Assembly: GCF_900167405.1 (NCBI RefSeq)
Contig: NZ_FUWO01000019.1
Location: 1 to 34,221 of the forward strand
Length of the DNA: 34,221 nt
DNA from: Globicatella sulfidifaciens DSM 15739
Lineage (GTDB): Bacteria > Bacillota > Bacilli > Lactobacillales > Aerococcaceae
Direction: 5' to 3'
The translations under genes were made by a program, and so were the position numbers. Positions 15,271 to 24,143 of this stretch are shown piece after piece (position 1 is the stretch's first letter; each line of letters starts with the position of its first letter). The notes beneath the pieces are model-generated. The model did no database searches, was not told where the DNA came from, and was given only the letters and a program-made list of their open reading frames with translations.

Positions 15271-16305
15271 GTGCAAGTTAGATTTGAAAATGTCACCATG
15301 CAGTTTGAAGATAAAAAGGTCCTCGATAATATTAGCTTTACCTTGCCTAGTCATGAATTGATTTCTTTTTTAGGCCCTTCAGGTTGTGGAAAATCAACCA
15401 CTTTATATTTGATTTCAGGATTATTAACGCCTACTTCAGGGAAGATTTATTTTGATGATCGCGACGTCACTAAGCTAGATCCAGTAAAACGTCAAGTCGG
15501 ATTAGTTTTTCAAAATTATGCCTTATACCCTCATTTGACAGTATTAGAAAACATTATGTTTCCATTAAAGATGAGCAAGATGCCGAAAGCCAAGCGAATC
15601 GAAATTGGAAAAAAGATGGCAGCTTTAACACAAATTGACGATCAACTTGATAAATATCCACGTCAATTATCGGGTGGGCAACAACAACGGGTAGCCATTA
15701 GCCGGGCTTTGGCGAAATCTCCGTCGGTCTTATTGATGGATGAGCCATTATCTAATTTAGATGCGCGTTTGCGAATTGAGATGCGTGAGGAAATTCGTCG
15801 TATTCAACAAGAAACAGGTGTAACGACTGTGTTTGTAACCCATGATCAAGAAGAAGCACTAAGTATTGCGGATAATGTGATGGTCTTAAACCAAGGTGAA
15901 ATTCAACAAAAAACAGATCCCGTTACTTTATATAAAGAACCTAAAAATCTTTTTGTGGCGAAATTCATCGGTTCACCCGTTATTAATACATTTACTAAAA
16001 ATTCACCTTCTTTAAATCATGAGGCATGGCTATTTGATTATGAATGGGAAACGATAGGGATTCGTTCTGAGCATTTTACATTAGGAAACGCAGAAGATTA
16101 CTTACTACAAGCAACGGTTGAGAGAATTGAACATGTGGGGAAAGATATTACGATGCATATGATATTCGAGGGTGAATCCTTTACGGTTACCGATTTAGAT
16201 TTAGATGTAACAGAAGGTAGCTTGGTTTACTTAAAAGTTGCACCAGAAAAAATAATGTTTTTTGATAAGACAACTGCCAGAGTTGAGGTAGTGAATCATG
16301 AATAA
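15271..16305 (+). CDS. ABC importer ATPase, UgpC/MsmK type (344 aa)
   Basis: Energy-coupling subunit of a CUT1-type importer. Walker A GPSGCGKST, Q-loop VFQNYALYPH, signature LSGGQQQR, Walker B LLMDEPLSNLD and switch VTHDQEEA are all canonical. A C-terminal TOBE-type domain with GIRSEHF completes the usual length. The start is GTG at 15271 with GATGAGG upstream; an alternative is not needed. It overlaps the permease start by eight bases. The family serves glycerol-3-phosphate, glycerophosphodiester and oligosaccharide importers. Confidence 0.93.
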   Translation: MQVRFENVTMQFEDKKVLDNISFTLPSHELISFLGPSGCGKSTTLYLISGLLTPTSGKIYFDDRDVTKLDPVKRQVGLVFQNYALYPHLTVLENIMFPLKMSKMPKAKRIEIGKKMAALTQIDDQLDKYPRQLSGGQQQRVAISRALAKSPSVLLMDEPLSNLDARLRIEMREEIRRIQQETGVTTVFVTHDQEEALSIADNVMVLNQGEIQQKTDPVTLYKEPKNLFVAKFIGSPVINTFTKNSPSLNHEAWLFDYEWETIGIRSEHFTLGNAEDYLLQATVERIEHVGKDITMHMIFEGESFTVTDLDLDVTEGSLVYLKVAPEKIMFFDKTTARVEVVNHE

Positions 16306-17194
16306 AAAACCGACGCTAAAAAGCACCTTACAAGCATTGCTTTATTTGGCACCGATGTTAACATTTATTGGTATTTTTACCATTTATCCTATTTTTAAAT
16401 CAGTGGCGATGAGTTTTTATACTAATTTTAATTTGTTTACGGGTGAAGTTAAATCGCGAGGATTGGAAAACTATCAAGTCGTCCTCAGTGATCCTAAATT
16501 TCATCAAGCTCTAAAAAACACTTTTATTTATGTTATTGGGGTCGTGCCAACGAGTATTTTTATCTCATTGATGATCGCGTTAATGTTAAATAGTATTCCG
16601 TTTTTAAAAGGTTTCTTTAGAACCGTTTATTTCTTGCCTTATGTGACCAGTACAGTAGCCGTTTCGGTGGTGTGGAGTTGGTTGTATCATTCACGCTATG
16701 GTTTCTTTAATTATATTCTTAGCTTATTTGGAGCAGATGCCGTCAACTGGTTAAATTCACCTGATAATGCGTTGCCGGCCGTGATGATTATGGCGGTATG
16801 GAAGAGTTTAGGTTTTAATATTTTACTATTATTAGTAGGTTTAGGTAATATCAATGAGAATTACTATAAAGCCGCTAAAATTGATGGGGCGAATGCTTTT
16901 AATCGCTTTATGAACATTACGATTCCCTTATTAAGACCGACTTTATTTTTATTGTCGACCTTAGGGGTAATCAGTGGTTTTAAGGTGTTCGACGAAGTCT
17001 TTGCTTTATTTAGTGGTAGACCTGGACCCGCAGGTTCGGCAACCACTTTGGTTTACTATTTATTTGAAAAATTCTATGTGAAATTCAAATATGGTCAAGC
17101 AGCAGCGACCGGTATTATTTTGTTCTTGATTGTTTTGCTCATTACTATGGTTCAAAATGCCGGCAACCGCTACTTTGAAAAGAGGGGTGGCTAA
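16298..17194 (+). CDS. ABC importer permease, UgpA/MalF type (298 aa)
   Basis: Binding-protein-dependent permease with six predicted membrane helices beginning at LLYLAPMLTFIGIFTIYPI. The cytoplasmic EAA loop that docks on the ATPase reads AAKIDGANAFNRFMNITIPL. It pairs with the second permease one base downstream. The start overlaps the ATPase gene. Confidence 0.92.
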   Translation: MNKKPTLKSTLQALLYLAPMLTFIGIFTIYPIFKSVAMSFYTNFNLFTGEVKSRGLENYQVVLSDPKFHQALKNTFIYVIGVVPTSIFISLMIALMLNSIPFLKGFFRTVYFLPYVTSTVAVSVVWSWLYHSRYGFFNYILSLFGADAVNWLNSPDNALPAVMIMAVWKSLGFNILLLLVGLGNINENYYKAAKIDGANAFNRFMNITIPLLRPTLFLLSTLGVISGFKVFDEVFALFSGRPGPAGSATTLVYYLFEKFYVKFKYGQAAATGIILFLIVLLITMVQNAGNRYFEKRGG

Positions 17195-17195
17195 T

Positions 17196-18017
17196 ATGAA
17201 GGGGTTTTTTAAAAACATTTTATTATATATGCTATTGTTTTTAGGTGGCCTGTTTATGGTGTTGCCTTTTTATTGGATGTTAGTAACAAGTTTAAAATCA
17301 GCAGGGGAAGCTATTGCGATTCCTCCTACTTGGTTACCTCGGAATTGGTTATTTTCAAATTATGAAAAAGCGCTGAAGGTAGCCCCATTCGCTCGCTATT
17401 TTTTAAATAGTTTATTGGTCACCTTGACGACCACAACGGGCGAGTTAATTACGAGCATTTTGGCAGCTTTTGCCTTTGCTAAACTAAAGTTTTGGGGTAA
17501 AGATGTATTGTTCATTATTTTATTAGCCACCATGATGGTACCTGGTGAATTAATGACCATACCTAACTTTGTAACGTTAGCAAGTTGGGATATGATTAAC
17601 ACCTATTGGGCTTTGATTATACCATGGCTTGCAAGTGTTTTTTCAGTCTTTACTTTAAAACAATCATTCCAATCGATACCAGATCAGCTTTATTATGCCG
17701 CTAAAACCGATGGTGCGAGTGACTGGCGTTTCCTATGGGAAATGATGGTGCCTTTATCTAAATCATCGATTATTGCGGTCATGATATTGAAAGTAATTGG
17801 TAGTTGGAATTCGTTTATGTGGCCATTAATTGTCACAAACGATAAGGCATTACGTACATTGCCGGTGGGACTACAAGCTTTTACGACCGAAGCCGGAACT
17901 CAATTTGAGTTATTAATGGCAGCGTCAACCTTAGTAGTAGTTCCAATGGTTGTCATTTATCTGTTCTTGCAAAAATATATTATGCAAGGTATTGCAAGTT
18001 CTGGTCTTAAAGGCTAG
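17196..18017 (+). CDS. ABC importer permease, UgpE/MalG type (273 aa)
   Basis: Second permease subunit, with helices from NILLYMLLFLGGLFMVLPFYW onward broken into the usual six, and EAA loop AAKTDGASDWRFLWEMMVPL. I place the start at ATG 17196 (MKGFFKN), where GAGGGGTGG is a good ribosome site and the preceding gene ends one base before. The open frame extends upstream to 17130, but that part overlaps the first permease and has no site. Confidence 0.92.
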   Translation: MKGFFKNILLYMLLFLGGLFMVLPFYWMLVTSLKSAGEAIAIPPTWLPRNWLFSNYEKALKVAPFARYFLNSLLVTLTTTTGELITSILAAFAFAKLKFWGKDVLFIILLATMMVPGELMTIPNFVTLASWDMINTYWALIIPWLASVFSVFTLKQSFQSIPDQLYYAAKTDGASDWRFLWEMMVPLSKSSIIAVMILKVIGSWNSFMWPLIVTNDKALRTLPVGLQAFTTEAGTQFELLMAASTLVVVPMVVIYLFLQKYIMQGIASSGLKG

Positions 18018-18053
18018 ATGACTTAGGATTTATTTTCTGGGAGGAAAACATTA

Positions 18054-19319
18054 ATGAAAAAATTACGCACATTAGCGGCAACTTTATTAGCAGCAACAGC
18101 TTTAGGCTCTTTTGTTCCATCAGCAAATGCGCAAGAGAAAGTACAAGTAACTTTTTGGCATGCGATGAATGGTCCACATCAAGAAATGTTAACTAAATTA
18201 GTTGAAGAATTTAATGCTTCACAAGAAGGGATTGAAGTCGTTGAACAAAACCAAGGTGACTATTCTACTTTACAACAAAGTATTATGGCTTCTGGTGTAT
18301 CAGGCGATTTACCGACAATTGCTCAATTAACAGCTTCAAACACGCCGGATTTCATGGATCAAGGTTTATTATTACCTTTAAATGACTTATTAACACCTGA
18401 AAACGGCTATACGGATGAGTTAAAAGAAGGGGTTTATGAAACTTTCTTAAAAGGTGCTACTTTTGATGATCAAATTTATGCTTTACCATTCTCGAAATCA
18501 GTACGCTTAATGTTTGTCAATAAAACAATGTTGGATGAAGTGAATGCTGAAGTTCCAAAAACTTGGGATGAAGTATTGGCATTAGGTGAAAAATTAGATG
18601 AAGCTGGAATTGAAAAGCCAGCAATGGGATTTGAAAACGAGTTAACGATGGAATATGAAACAATGGCTCGCCAAAATGGTGCAACTTGGATTGCAGATGA
18701 TTTATCGCAAGTTGATATGTCTTCTGAAAAAGCGATTGAGCCACTTCAATTCATTAAAGATTTATTAGCGAATGAACATGCACGTACAGCAGGTGAAGAT
18801 GGCTTTATGTCTGGTCCATTTGCTGCTGGTGAAAGTGCGTTATATATTGGTTCTTCTGCTGGTTTACAATATGTATTACCGGGTGTAGAAGAAAGTGGTA
18901 TCGAATTAGAAACTGCACATATTCCGGTCTTTGGTGATGGTGAAGAATTAACCTTATTTGCAGGTAATGATTTAGGTGTTTTCTCTTCTGCATCTGAAGA
19001 ACAACAAAAAGCGGCAGTGCAATTCATGTCATTCTTATTAGAAAATACTGACCGTTGGGCGATTGCGACAGGTTATTTACCTGTTACAAAACAAGGAGCA
19101 GAATCTGAAGAATGGACTCAATACTTAGAAGAAAATCCACTTGTTAAAGCTGCCTCTGAAGAATTAGAATTTGGTAAGGCACAAGCTGCCTATGTTGGAG
19201 CTAGTGAAGTTTACTCTGAGTTCAAAACAGCATTAGAAAATATTATTATTAATGATGCTGATGCAGCAACTGAAATGGCAAATATCGAAACATTAGTAAA
19301 AGGATTTTTAGGTCTATAA
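18054..19319 (+). CDS. ABC importer solute-binding protein, UgpB type, without lipobox (421 aa)
   Basis: Extracellular binding protein of the importer. It has a signal peptide (MKKLRTLAATLLAATALGSF, then VPSANA before Gln) and a mature start VQVTFWHAMNGPHQEML like UgpB, the glycerol-3-phosphate binder. Family 1 solute-binding fold over the full usual length. Odd: there is no cysteine anywhere, hence no lipid anchor, although Gram-positive binding proteins are normally lipoproteins. ANA-Q is a type I signal peptidase site. The protein may be released, bound by charge, or held by its permeases. GGAGG precedes ATG 18054. The terminator at 19354 ends the operon. Confidence 0.9.
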   Translation: MKKLRTLAATLLAATALGSFVPSANAQEKVQVTFWHAMNGPHQEMLTKLVEEFNASQEGIEVVEQNQGDYSTLQQSIMASGVSGDLPTIAQLTASNTPDFMDQGLLLPLNDLLTPENGYTDELKEGVYETFLKGATFDDQIYALPFSKSVRLMFVNKTMLDEVNAEVPKTWDEVLALGEKLDEAGIEKPAMGFENELTMEYETMARQNGATWIADDLSQVDMSSEKAIEPLQFIKDLLANEHARTAGEDGFMSGPFAAGESALYIGSSAGLQYVLPGVEESGIELETAHIPVFGDGEELTLFAGNDLGVFSSASEEQQKAAVQFMSFLLENTDRWAIATGYLPVTKQGAESEEWTQYLEENPLVKAASEELEFGKAQAAYVGASEVYSEFKTALENIIINDADAATEMANIETLVKGFLGL

Positions 19320-19353
19320 TTAACAAGACGATCGATAAATGACAACAGTACGG

Positions 19354-19390
19354 AAAATGAAGGCTTTAACAGAGGCCTTCATTTTGTTTT
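19354..19390 (+). terminator. Intrinsic terminator of the importer operon
   Basis: AAAATGAAGGC (19354-19364) pairs perfectly with GCCTTCATTTT (19375-19385), followed by GTTTT. A strong 11-bp stem 34 bases after the binding-protein stop. Confidence 0.9.
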
Positions 19391-19398
19391 ATAGGCTA

Positions 19399-19465
19399 TT
19401 TGTCAAATGGTGTCGATGAACAGAGGCATTTTTATTGACCCACACCAAAAAGTATAGATCTGTTT
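19399..19465. repeat. Short inverted/direct repeat related to 4741-4770
   Basis: Positions 19436-19465 repeat the TGACCCACACCA ... AGATCTGTTT unit of 4741-4770. Positions 19399-19413 (TTTGTCAAATGGTGT) are the reverse complement of part of that same unit. The two halves face each other across about 22 bases, like the two ends of a collapsed mobile element. Confidence 0.55.
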
Positions 19466-19509
19466 TATAAAGGATAAACAAAAATGATTGTTTCTTAGAA
19501 TGCTTTTTA

Positions 19510-19538
19510 TTGAAACTTGTATCAGTGTTCGATAAAAT
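19510..19538 (+). promoter_or_regulatory. Possible upstream clpP promoter
   Basis: TTGAAA (19510-19515), 17 bases, TAAAAT (19533-19538). It lies upstream of the CtsR-controlled promoter, whose operator would fall in its early transcribed region, so both could be repressed. Confidence 0.45.
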
Positions 19539-19565
19539 GACGAAGGAAATATTCAAGTCAATAAG

Positions 19566-19595
19566 ATTGACCTTATTTGACTAATGGAGTATAAT
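19566..19595 (+). promoter_or_regulatory. clpP promoter with CtsR operator
   Basis: TTGACC (19567-19572), 17 bases, perfect TATAAT (19590-19595). The -35 box is embedded in ATTGACC-TTA-TTTGACT (19566-19582), on the other strand AGTCAAA-TAA-GGTCAAT, matching the tandem heptad bound by CtsR, the class III heat-shock repressor of low-GC Gram-positives. CtsR would block RNA polymerase until heat or protein stress inactivates it. Confidence 0.85.
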
Positions 19596-19629
19596 GAATC
19601 CAGATAAAGTGAGAAAAGGAGCGATAAAT

Positions 19630-20223
19630 TTGAATTTAATACCTACAGTAATTGAACAATCTTCACGTGGAGAACGTGCCTATGATATTTATTCTCGTTT
19701 ATTAAAAGATAGAATTATTATGCTAAGTGGACCTATTGATGATAATGTGGCTAACAGTGTTATTGCCCAATTATTATTTTTAGAAGCCCAAGACTCAGAA
19801 AAGGATATCTATTTATATATTAATTCACCTGGGGGGAGCGTTTCTGCTGGATTAGCTATTTTTGATACAATGAATTTTATTAAGTCTGATGTACAAACGA
19901 TTGTTATCGGAATGGCTGCGTCAATGGGAGCTTTCTTATTAGCAGCAGGACAAAAAGGCAAACGCTACGCTTTGCCTAATTCTGAAGTGATGATTCACCA
20001 ACCATTAGGTGGAGCGCAAGGTCAAGCAACTGAAATCGAAATAGCTGCCCGTCATATTTTACATACGCGTGAGCGCCTTAATACGATTTTAGCTGATCGC
20101 ACAGGGCAACCAATCGATATTATTGCCCGCGATACGGACCGTGATAATTATATGACTGCGGAACAGGCAAAAGAATATGGTTTAATTGATCATATTATGG
20201 AAAATAACAAATCGTTAAAATAA
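19630..20223 (+). CDS. clpP: ATP-dependent Clp protease proteolytic subunit
   Basis: Serine protease that forms a 14-subunit barrel and degrades proteins fed by ClpX, ClpC or ClpE. The catalytic triad falls at the canonical numbers: Ser98 (GMAASMG), His123 (MIHQP) and Asp172 (RDNYMT). I use TTG 19630 as start because it gives the standard [20 protein letters not shown]-terminus, 197 residues, and has AAAGGAG eight bases ahead. An upstream in-frame ATG at 19594 lies within the -10 box and cannot be transcribed from that promoter. It is a single-gene unit ended by the terminator at 20481. Confidence 0.96.
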   Translation: MNLIPTVIEQSSRGERAYDIYSRLLKDRIIMLSGPIDDNVANSVIAQLLFLEAQDSEKDIYLYINSPGGSVSAGLAIFDTMNFIKSDVQTIVIGMAASMGAFLLAAGQKGKRYALPNSEVMIHQPLGGAQGQATEIEIAARHILHTRERLNTILADRTGQPIDIIARDTDRDNYMTAEQAKEYGLIDHIMENNKSLK

Positions 20224-20235
20224 TAGAACGAAAAT

Positions 20236-20469
20236 AGGCTGGGCAAAAACTTTTTAAATTCTGTTCAGGCATATCTATTTAATTCAAAGCGCAGTGGTTG
20301 AGTGTCCTCAAACTGTGTCTTTCGACTTGTTTGAGGCCTACTCAACTGTGCGGGGGTGGACAGACGAAGCGAAAACTATTCAATTTTCTACTTCTAGTCC
20401 ACTCCCAACTGTGCGGGGGTAGACCGACGAAGCGAAAATCAATTGATTTTCTACTTCTTGCCCACTCCC
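20236..20469 (+). repeat. Intergenic hairpin repeat, copy 3
   Basis: Starts AGGCTGGGCAAAAACTTTTT and follows copy 1 almost base for base to about 20340. Its 3' part (AACTGTGCGGGGGT ... CCACTCCC) is present twice in tandem, at about 20344-20406 and 20407-20469, with small changes. It lies between the clpP stop and the clpP terminator, so it is probably transcribed at the mRNA's 3' end. Short open frames in it are translations of the repeat. Confidence 0.85.
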
Positions 20470-20480
20470 AAGAAAAGCTT

Positions 20481-20510
20481 AATTCTGGACGAAAGTCCAG
20501 AATTTTTTTT
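20481..20510 (+). terminator. Intrinsic terminator of clpP
   Basis: A perfect 10-bp stem AATTCTGGAC/GTCCAGAATT with the stable tetraloop GAAA, followed by Ts to 20510. A textbook terminator. Confidence 0.95.
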
Positions 20511-20645
20511 ATGAAAATATATGTAATATTAAATCCTTTCAAAGAAAGCCCTTAACCATTTGTTAATATTGAAATAATTAATCTTATTGGCCAATAATCG
20601 CCCATATAAGAGGGTTCAATGTCGGCTAATATTATTTGATTTTGA

Positions 20646-20674
20646 TTGCAAACAATATTCAATAATGGTATAGT
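20646..20674 (+). promoter_or_regulatory. Promoter of the cggR-glycolytic operon
   Basis: TTGCAA (20646-20651), 17 bases, TATAGT (20669-20674). The leader to the cggR start is about 85 bases. I could not identify a clear CggR operator by eye; the spacer carries a small inverted repeat ATTG-CAAA-CAAT. Confidence 0.6.
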
Positions 20675-20764
20675 AGTAATATGGAAAACGATGAACTGAT
20701 TATTTAGAAGAGTTTTTTATAAACTTGATTGATTGGTCATTTGTTGCCCAAGAGGAGGAACACC

Positions 20765-21805
20765 ATGAAGGATGTTTTTTCTATGATGCAAGCAATAGCA
20801 CCCGATTTAAGTGCAACATTGCGAACGCGCTATGAAATCCTCTATCACTTAAGACAAGTTGGTGAACCTTTAGGTCGAAAAAATTTAGCTGAACGAATTA
20901 ACAGTTCTGAACGTTCAGTGCGAACGATTATTGATTTAATGCGTGAACAAGATTTAGTTGAAGTGACGAGAGTGGGGATTCGCTTAACGGAACATGGACA
21001 TATTGTTTCAGATATGATTTCTGAGACAGTTAAAAACTCAAGTCGTTTACACGATATTGAAGAATCATTAAAAAGTCATTTAGGTATCTCCAATTGTTGG
21101 GTTGTACCAGGTGATTTAGATCATGATTCGGTCGTCTATCGGGAATTGAGTTACGCTACTCAACAAGTATTAGAACGCTACTTGAAGTTTGGTCGTAGTA
21201 TTATTGCGGTGACAGGTGGTGAGACCTTAGCTCATGTCGGCGAAGGTTTGACTGAGAAATTGTCCCAAAATCGTGAATTAGTATTTGTTCCAGCCCGTGG
21301 CGGTGTTGGGGGTGGGTTTAATATCCAATCCAATATTGTTGGCGGTGTGATGGCTCAAAAAACGAATTCAAAATATGTTCCTTTATTTCTACCTGATGCA
21401 ATGGAAGAAGATGCGTCGAAAATATTGATGACAGATCCTTCGATTAGTCAGGCAGTGGCATTGAGTAAGAAAGCAGATTGTTTATTAGTCAGTGTTGGAT
21501 CCGCCGAAGTGATGGCAGAGCGTCGGGAGCTTACTGCACAACAACAACAATTATTAAAAGAAAAAAAGGCTATTGGTGAAGCGTTTGGCGTGTTTTTTGA
21601 TGAACAAGGCCAAGAAGTATTACGATTACCACGGATTGGTATTCAAATAGAAGACGTAAGCCACATTCCTTTAGTTCTGACAATAGTGGGTGGTGCTACA
21701 AAAGCACGTGCCGTAGAAGGCTATTGTAAATTGGTCCAACATCATGGATGGTTAATCTGTGATGAGGGCATCGCAAATATGATTTTAAATGGGGAAACTC
21801 ATTAA
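20765..21805 (+). CDS. cggR: Central glycolytic genes regulator
   Basis: SorC/DeoR-family repressor of lower glycolysis. An N-terminal helix-turn-helix (about residues 30-70; GRKNLAERINSSERSVRTII) precedes a sugar-phosphate-binding domain with VTGGETLAHVGEGL and ARGGVGGG segments. In Bacillus subtilis the protein senses fructose 1,6-bisphosphate and represses its own operon. The frame could begin at TTG 20729, but ATG 20765 has AGGAGG six bases ahead and gives the expected 346 residues. It heads the operon, 30 bases before gap. Confidence 0.95.
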   Translation: MKDVFSMMQAIAPDLSATLRTRYEILYHLRQVGEPLGRKNLAERINSSERSVRTIIDLMREQDLVEVTRVGIRLTEHGHIVSDMISETVKNSSRLHDIEESLKSHLGISNCWVVPGDLDHDSVVYRELSYATQQVLERYLKFGRSIIAVTGGETLAHVGEGLTEKLSQNRELVFVPARGGVGGGFNIQSNIVGGVMAQKTNSKYVPLFLPDAMEEDASKILMTDPSISQAVALSKKADCLLVSVGSAEVMAERRELTAQQQQLLKEKKAIGEAFGVFFDEQGQEVLRLPRIGIQIEDVSHIPLVLTIVGGATKARAVEGYCKLVQHHGWLICDEGIANMILNGETH

Positions 21806-21835
21806 AATAAAAAATCCTTAAGGAGGAAGTCAATT

Positions 21836-22837
21836 ATGACAGTAAAAGTAGGTATTAATGGTTTTGGACGTATCGGTCGTTTAGCATTCCGTCGTATCCA
21901 AGATGTAGAAGGAATTGAAGTAGTAGCAATCAACGACTTAACAGATGCTAATACATTAGCACACTTATTAAAATATGATACAACTCAAGGCCGTTTCAAT
22001 GGTGAAGTTGAAGTTTTAGAAGGTGCTTTCCGTGTTAACGGTAATGAAGTTAAAGTTTTAGCTAACCGTAACCCTGAAGAATTACCATGGGGTGAATTAG
22101 GTGTAGACATCGTTTTAGAATGTACTGGTTTCTTCACTTCTAAAGAAAAAGCTGAATTACACTTAAAAGGTGGCGCTAAACGTGTTGTAATTTCTGCTCC
22201 TGGTGGAAATGATGTTCCAACAATCGTTTATAACACTAACCACGAAATCTTAACAGGTGATGAAACAGTTATTTCTGGTGCTTCATGTACTACTAACTGT
22301 TTAGCTCCTATGGCTAAAGCTTTACAAGACAAATTTGGTGTTGTTGAAGGTTTAATGACAACTATCCACGCTTACACAGGTGACCAAAATACATTAGATG
22401 CACCTCACGCTAAAGGTGACTTACGTCGTGCTCGTGCTGCTGCGGCAAACATCGTTCCTAATACAACAGGTGCTGCTAAAGCTATCGGTTTAGTTATCCC
22501 AGAATTAAACGGTAAATTAGACGGTGCTGCACAACGTGTTCCAGTTCCTACAGGATCATTAACTGAATTAGTAACTGTATTAGAAAAACCAGTTACAGTT
22601 GAAGAAGTTAATGCAGCTATGAAAGCAGCAGCTAACGAATCATACGGATACACTGAAGATCCAATCGTTTCTTCTGATATCGTAGGTATTACTTATGGTT
22701 CATTATTCGATGCAACTCAAACAAAAGTTATGACTGTTGGCGACAAACAATTAGTTAAAACTGTTGCTTGGTATGACAATGAAATGTCATATACTGCACA
22801 ATTAGTTCGTACTTTAGAATACTTCGCTAAAGCTTAA
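21836..22837 (+). CDS. gap: Glyceraldehyde-3-phosphate dehydrogenase
   Basis: Glycolytic enzyme oxidising glyceraldehyde-3-phosphate with NAD to 1,3-bisphosphoglycerate. NAD-binding [10 protein letters not shown] (6-15), catalytic Cys151 in [12 protein letters not shown] and His178 in [10 protein letters not shown]. Length 333 is standard. The ribosome site TAAGGAGG is near perfect and codon use is strongly biased (TTA, GTT, CGT, AAC), as for very abundant proteins. The hairpins at 22858-22908 suggest more gap than pgk message. Confidence 0.97.
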   Translation: MTVKVGINGFGRIGRLAFRRIQDVEGIEVVAINDLTDANTLAHLLKYDTTQGRFNGEVEVLEGAFRVNGNEVKVLANRNPEELPWGELGVDIVLECTGFFTSKEKAELHLKGGAKRVVISAPGGNDVPTIVYNTNHEILTGDETVISGASCTTNCLAPMAKALQDKFGVVEGLMTTIHAYTGDQNTLDAPHAKGDLRRARAAAANIVPNTTGAAKAIGLVIPELNGKLDGAAQRVPVPTGSLTELVTVLEKPVTVEEVNAAMKAAANESYGYTEDPIVSSDIVGITYGSLFDATQTKVMTVGDKQLVKTVAWYDNEMSYTAQLVRTLEYFAKA

Positions 22838-22857
22838 TTTATCAAATAGCGTTTCAA

Positions 22858-22908
22858 AAGCGTCTATCCAAAAGTGCGGGGAGGCAAAGACGCTTCCCTG
22901 CATTTTTT
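22858..22908 (+). terminator. Partial terminator with possible pseudoknot between gap and pgk
   Basis: TGCGGGGA (22875-22882) pairs with TCCCTGCA (22895-22902), one G-U, followed by six Ts: a terminator inside the operon. Its 12-base loop contains AGACGCT(T) (22888-22895), complementary to AAGCGTCT at 22858-22865, just upstream. Either a pseudoknot or an alternative fold is possible. The site probably lowers transcription into pgk relative to gap. Confidence 0.65.
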
Positions 22909-22941
22909 ATTTATAAAAAAACTCTTTAGGAGGAGAAAAGT

Positions 22942-24132
22942 ATGGCAAAAAAAACAGTTGAAGATTTACAAGTCCAAGGCAAAACAGTATTAGTTCGTGT
23001 GGACTTTAACGTTCCAATGAAAGATGGCGTTATTACAGACGATAACCGTATTGTTGCGGCTTTAGATACAATCAAATACTTAATCAACAACCAAGCGAAA
23101 GTAGTATTATTCTCTCACTTAGGTAAAGTAAAAACTGAAGAAGATAAAGCAGGTAAATCATTAAAACCTGCTGCTGATCGTTTAGCAGAATTATTAGAGC
23201 AAGAAGTTAAATTCTCTCCAGTAACTCGTGGTGCAGAATTAGAAGAAGCTGTTAAGTCTTTAAATGAAGGTGAAGTATTAGTTGTTGAAAATACTCGTTT
23301 CGAAGATATCGATGGCAAAAAAGAATCTGGTAATGATGCTGAATTAGGTAAATATTGGGCTTCATTAGGTGACTTATTCGTCAATGATGCTTTCGGTACA
23401 GCTCACCGTGCACATGCTTCTAACGTAGGCATTGCTTCTCATTTAGAATCTGCTGCAGGTTATTTAATGGAGAAAGAAGTAAAATTCTTAGGTGAAGCAG
23501 TGGATAACCCTGTTCGACCATTCGTGGCTATTTTGGGTGGAGCAAAAGTATCTGATAAAATTAAAGTGATTGAAAACTTATTAGACAAAGCTGATAAAGT
23601 TATTATCGGTGGCGGTATGGCTTATACATTCTTAAAAGCTCAAGGTAAAGAAGTTGGTAATTCATTATTAGAATTAGATCGCGTTGAGTTAGCTAAAGAA
23701 TTATTAGCTAAAGCGGGTGATAAAATTGCTTTACCGGTAGATGTCGTTGCAGCTGATGACTTCTCAAATGATGCGAATACTCAAGTAGTATCTATCGACG
23801 ATATTCCTGCTGATTGGGAAGGTTTAGACTGTGGACCTAAATCAGTAGAGTTTTACACTGAGATCTTAAAAGATGCGAAAACAGTGGTATGGAATGGCCC
23901 AATGGGTGTATTCGAAATGCCTAATTTTGCTAAAGGGACTATTGGTGTTTGTGAAGCTATTGCTAACTTAGAAGATGCCACAACAATTGTTGGTGGTGGA
24001 GACTCTGCGGCAGCAGTTTTACAATTAGGATATGAAGATAAATTCTCACATATCTCTACTGGTGGTGGTGCGTCATTAACTTATTTAGAAGGCGCAGTTT
24101 TACCAGGCGTCGAAGCAATTAACGACAAGTAA
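22942..24132 (+). CDS. pgk: Phosphoglycerate kinase
   Basis: Transfers phosphate from 1,3-bisphosphoglycerate to ADP. N-terminal substrate-binding RVDFNVPM (19-26), GGAKVSDKI and the nucleotide-binding GGGDSAAAV near the C-terminus are intact; 396 residues is the standard length. AGGAGG precedes ATG 22942. It depends on read-through of the hairpin after gap or on its own promoter, which I do not see. Confidence 0.97.
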   Translation: MAKKTVEDLQVQGKTVLVRVDFNVPMKDGVITDDNRIVAALDTIKYLINNQAKVVLFSHLGKVKTEEDKAGKSLKPAADRLAELLEQEVKFSPVTRGAELEEAVKSLNEGEVLVVENTRFEDIDGKKESGNDAELGKYWASLGDLFVNDAFGTAHRAHASNVGIASHLESAAGYLMEKEVKFLGEAVDNPVRPFVAILGGAKVSDKIKVIENLLDKADKVIIGGGMAYTFLKAQGKEVGNSLLELDRVELAKELLAKAGDKIALPVDVVAADDFSNDANTQVVSIDDIPADWEGLDCGPKSVEFYTEILKDAKTVVWNGPMGVFEMPNFAKGTIGVCEAIANLEDATTIVGGGDSAAAVLQLGYEDKFSHISTGGGASLTYLEGAVLPGVEAINDK

Positions 24133-24143
24133 TTAAAAAGCTC

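Noticed and set aside
17130-17195. Extended N-terminus of the second importer permease
   Set aside because: It overlaps the first permease gene; ATG 17196 has the good ribosome site.
19594-19629. ATG 19594 as clpP start
   Set aside because: It lies in the -10 box; TTG 19630 has the ribosome site and gives the canonical N-terminus.
20298-20555. Overlapping frames on both strands (85 and 66 codons)
   Set aside because: They run through the repeat and the clpP terminator, and codon use is unlike the genes.
20729-20764. TTG 20729 as cggR start
   Set aside because: AGGAGG at 20753-20758 points to ATG 20765, and the extra residues are not part of the family.
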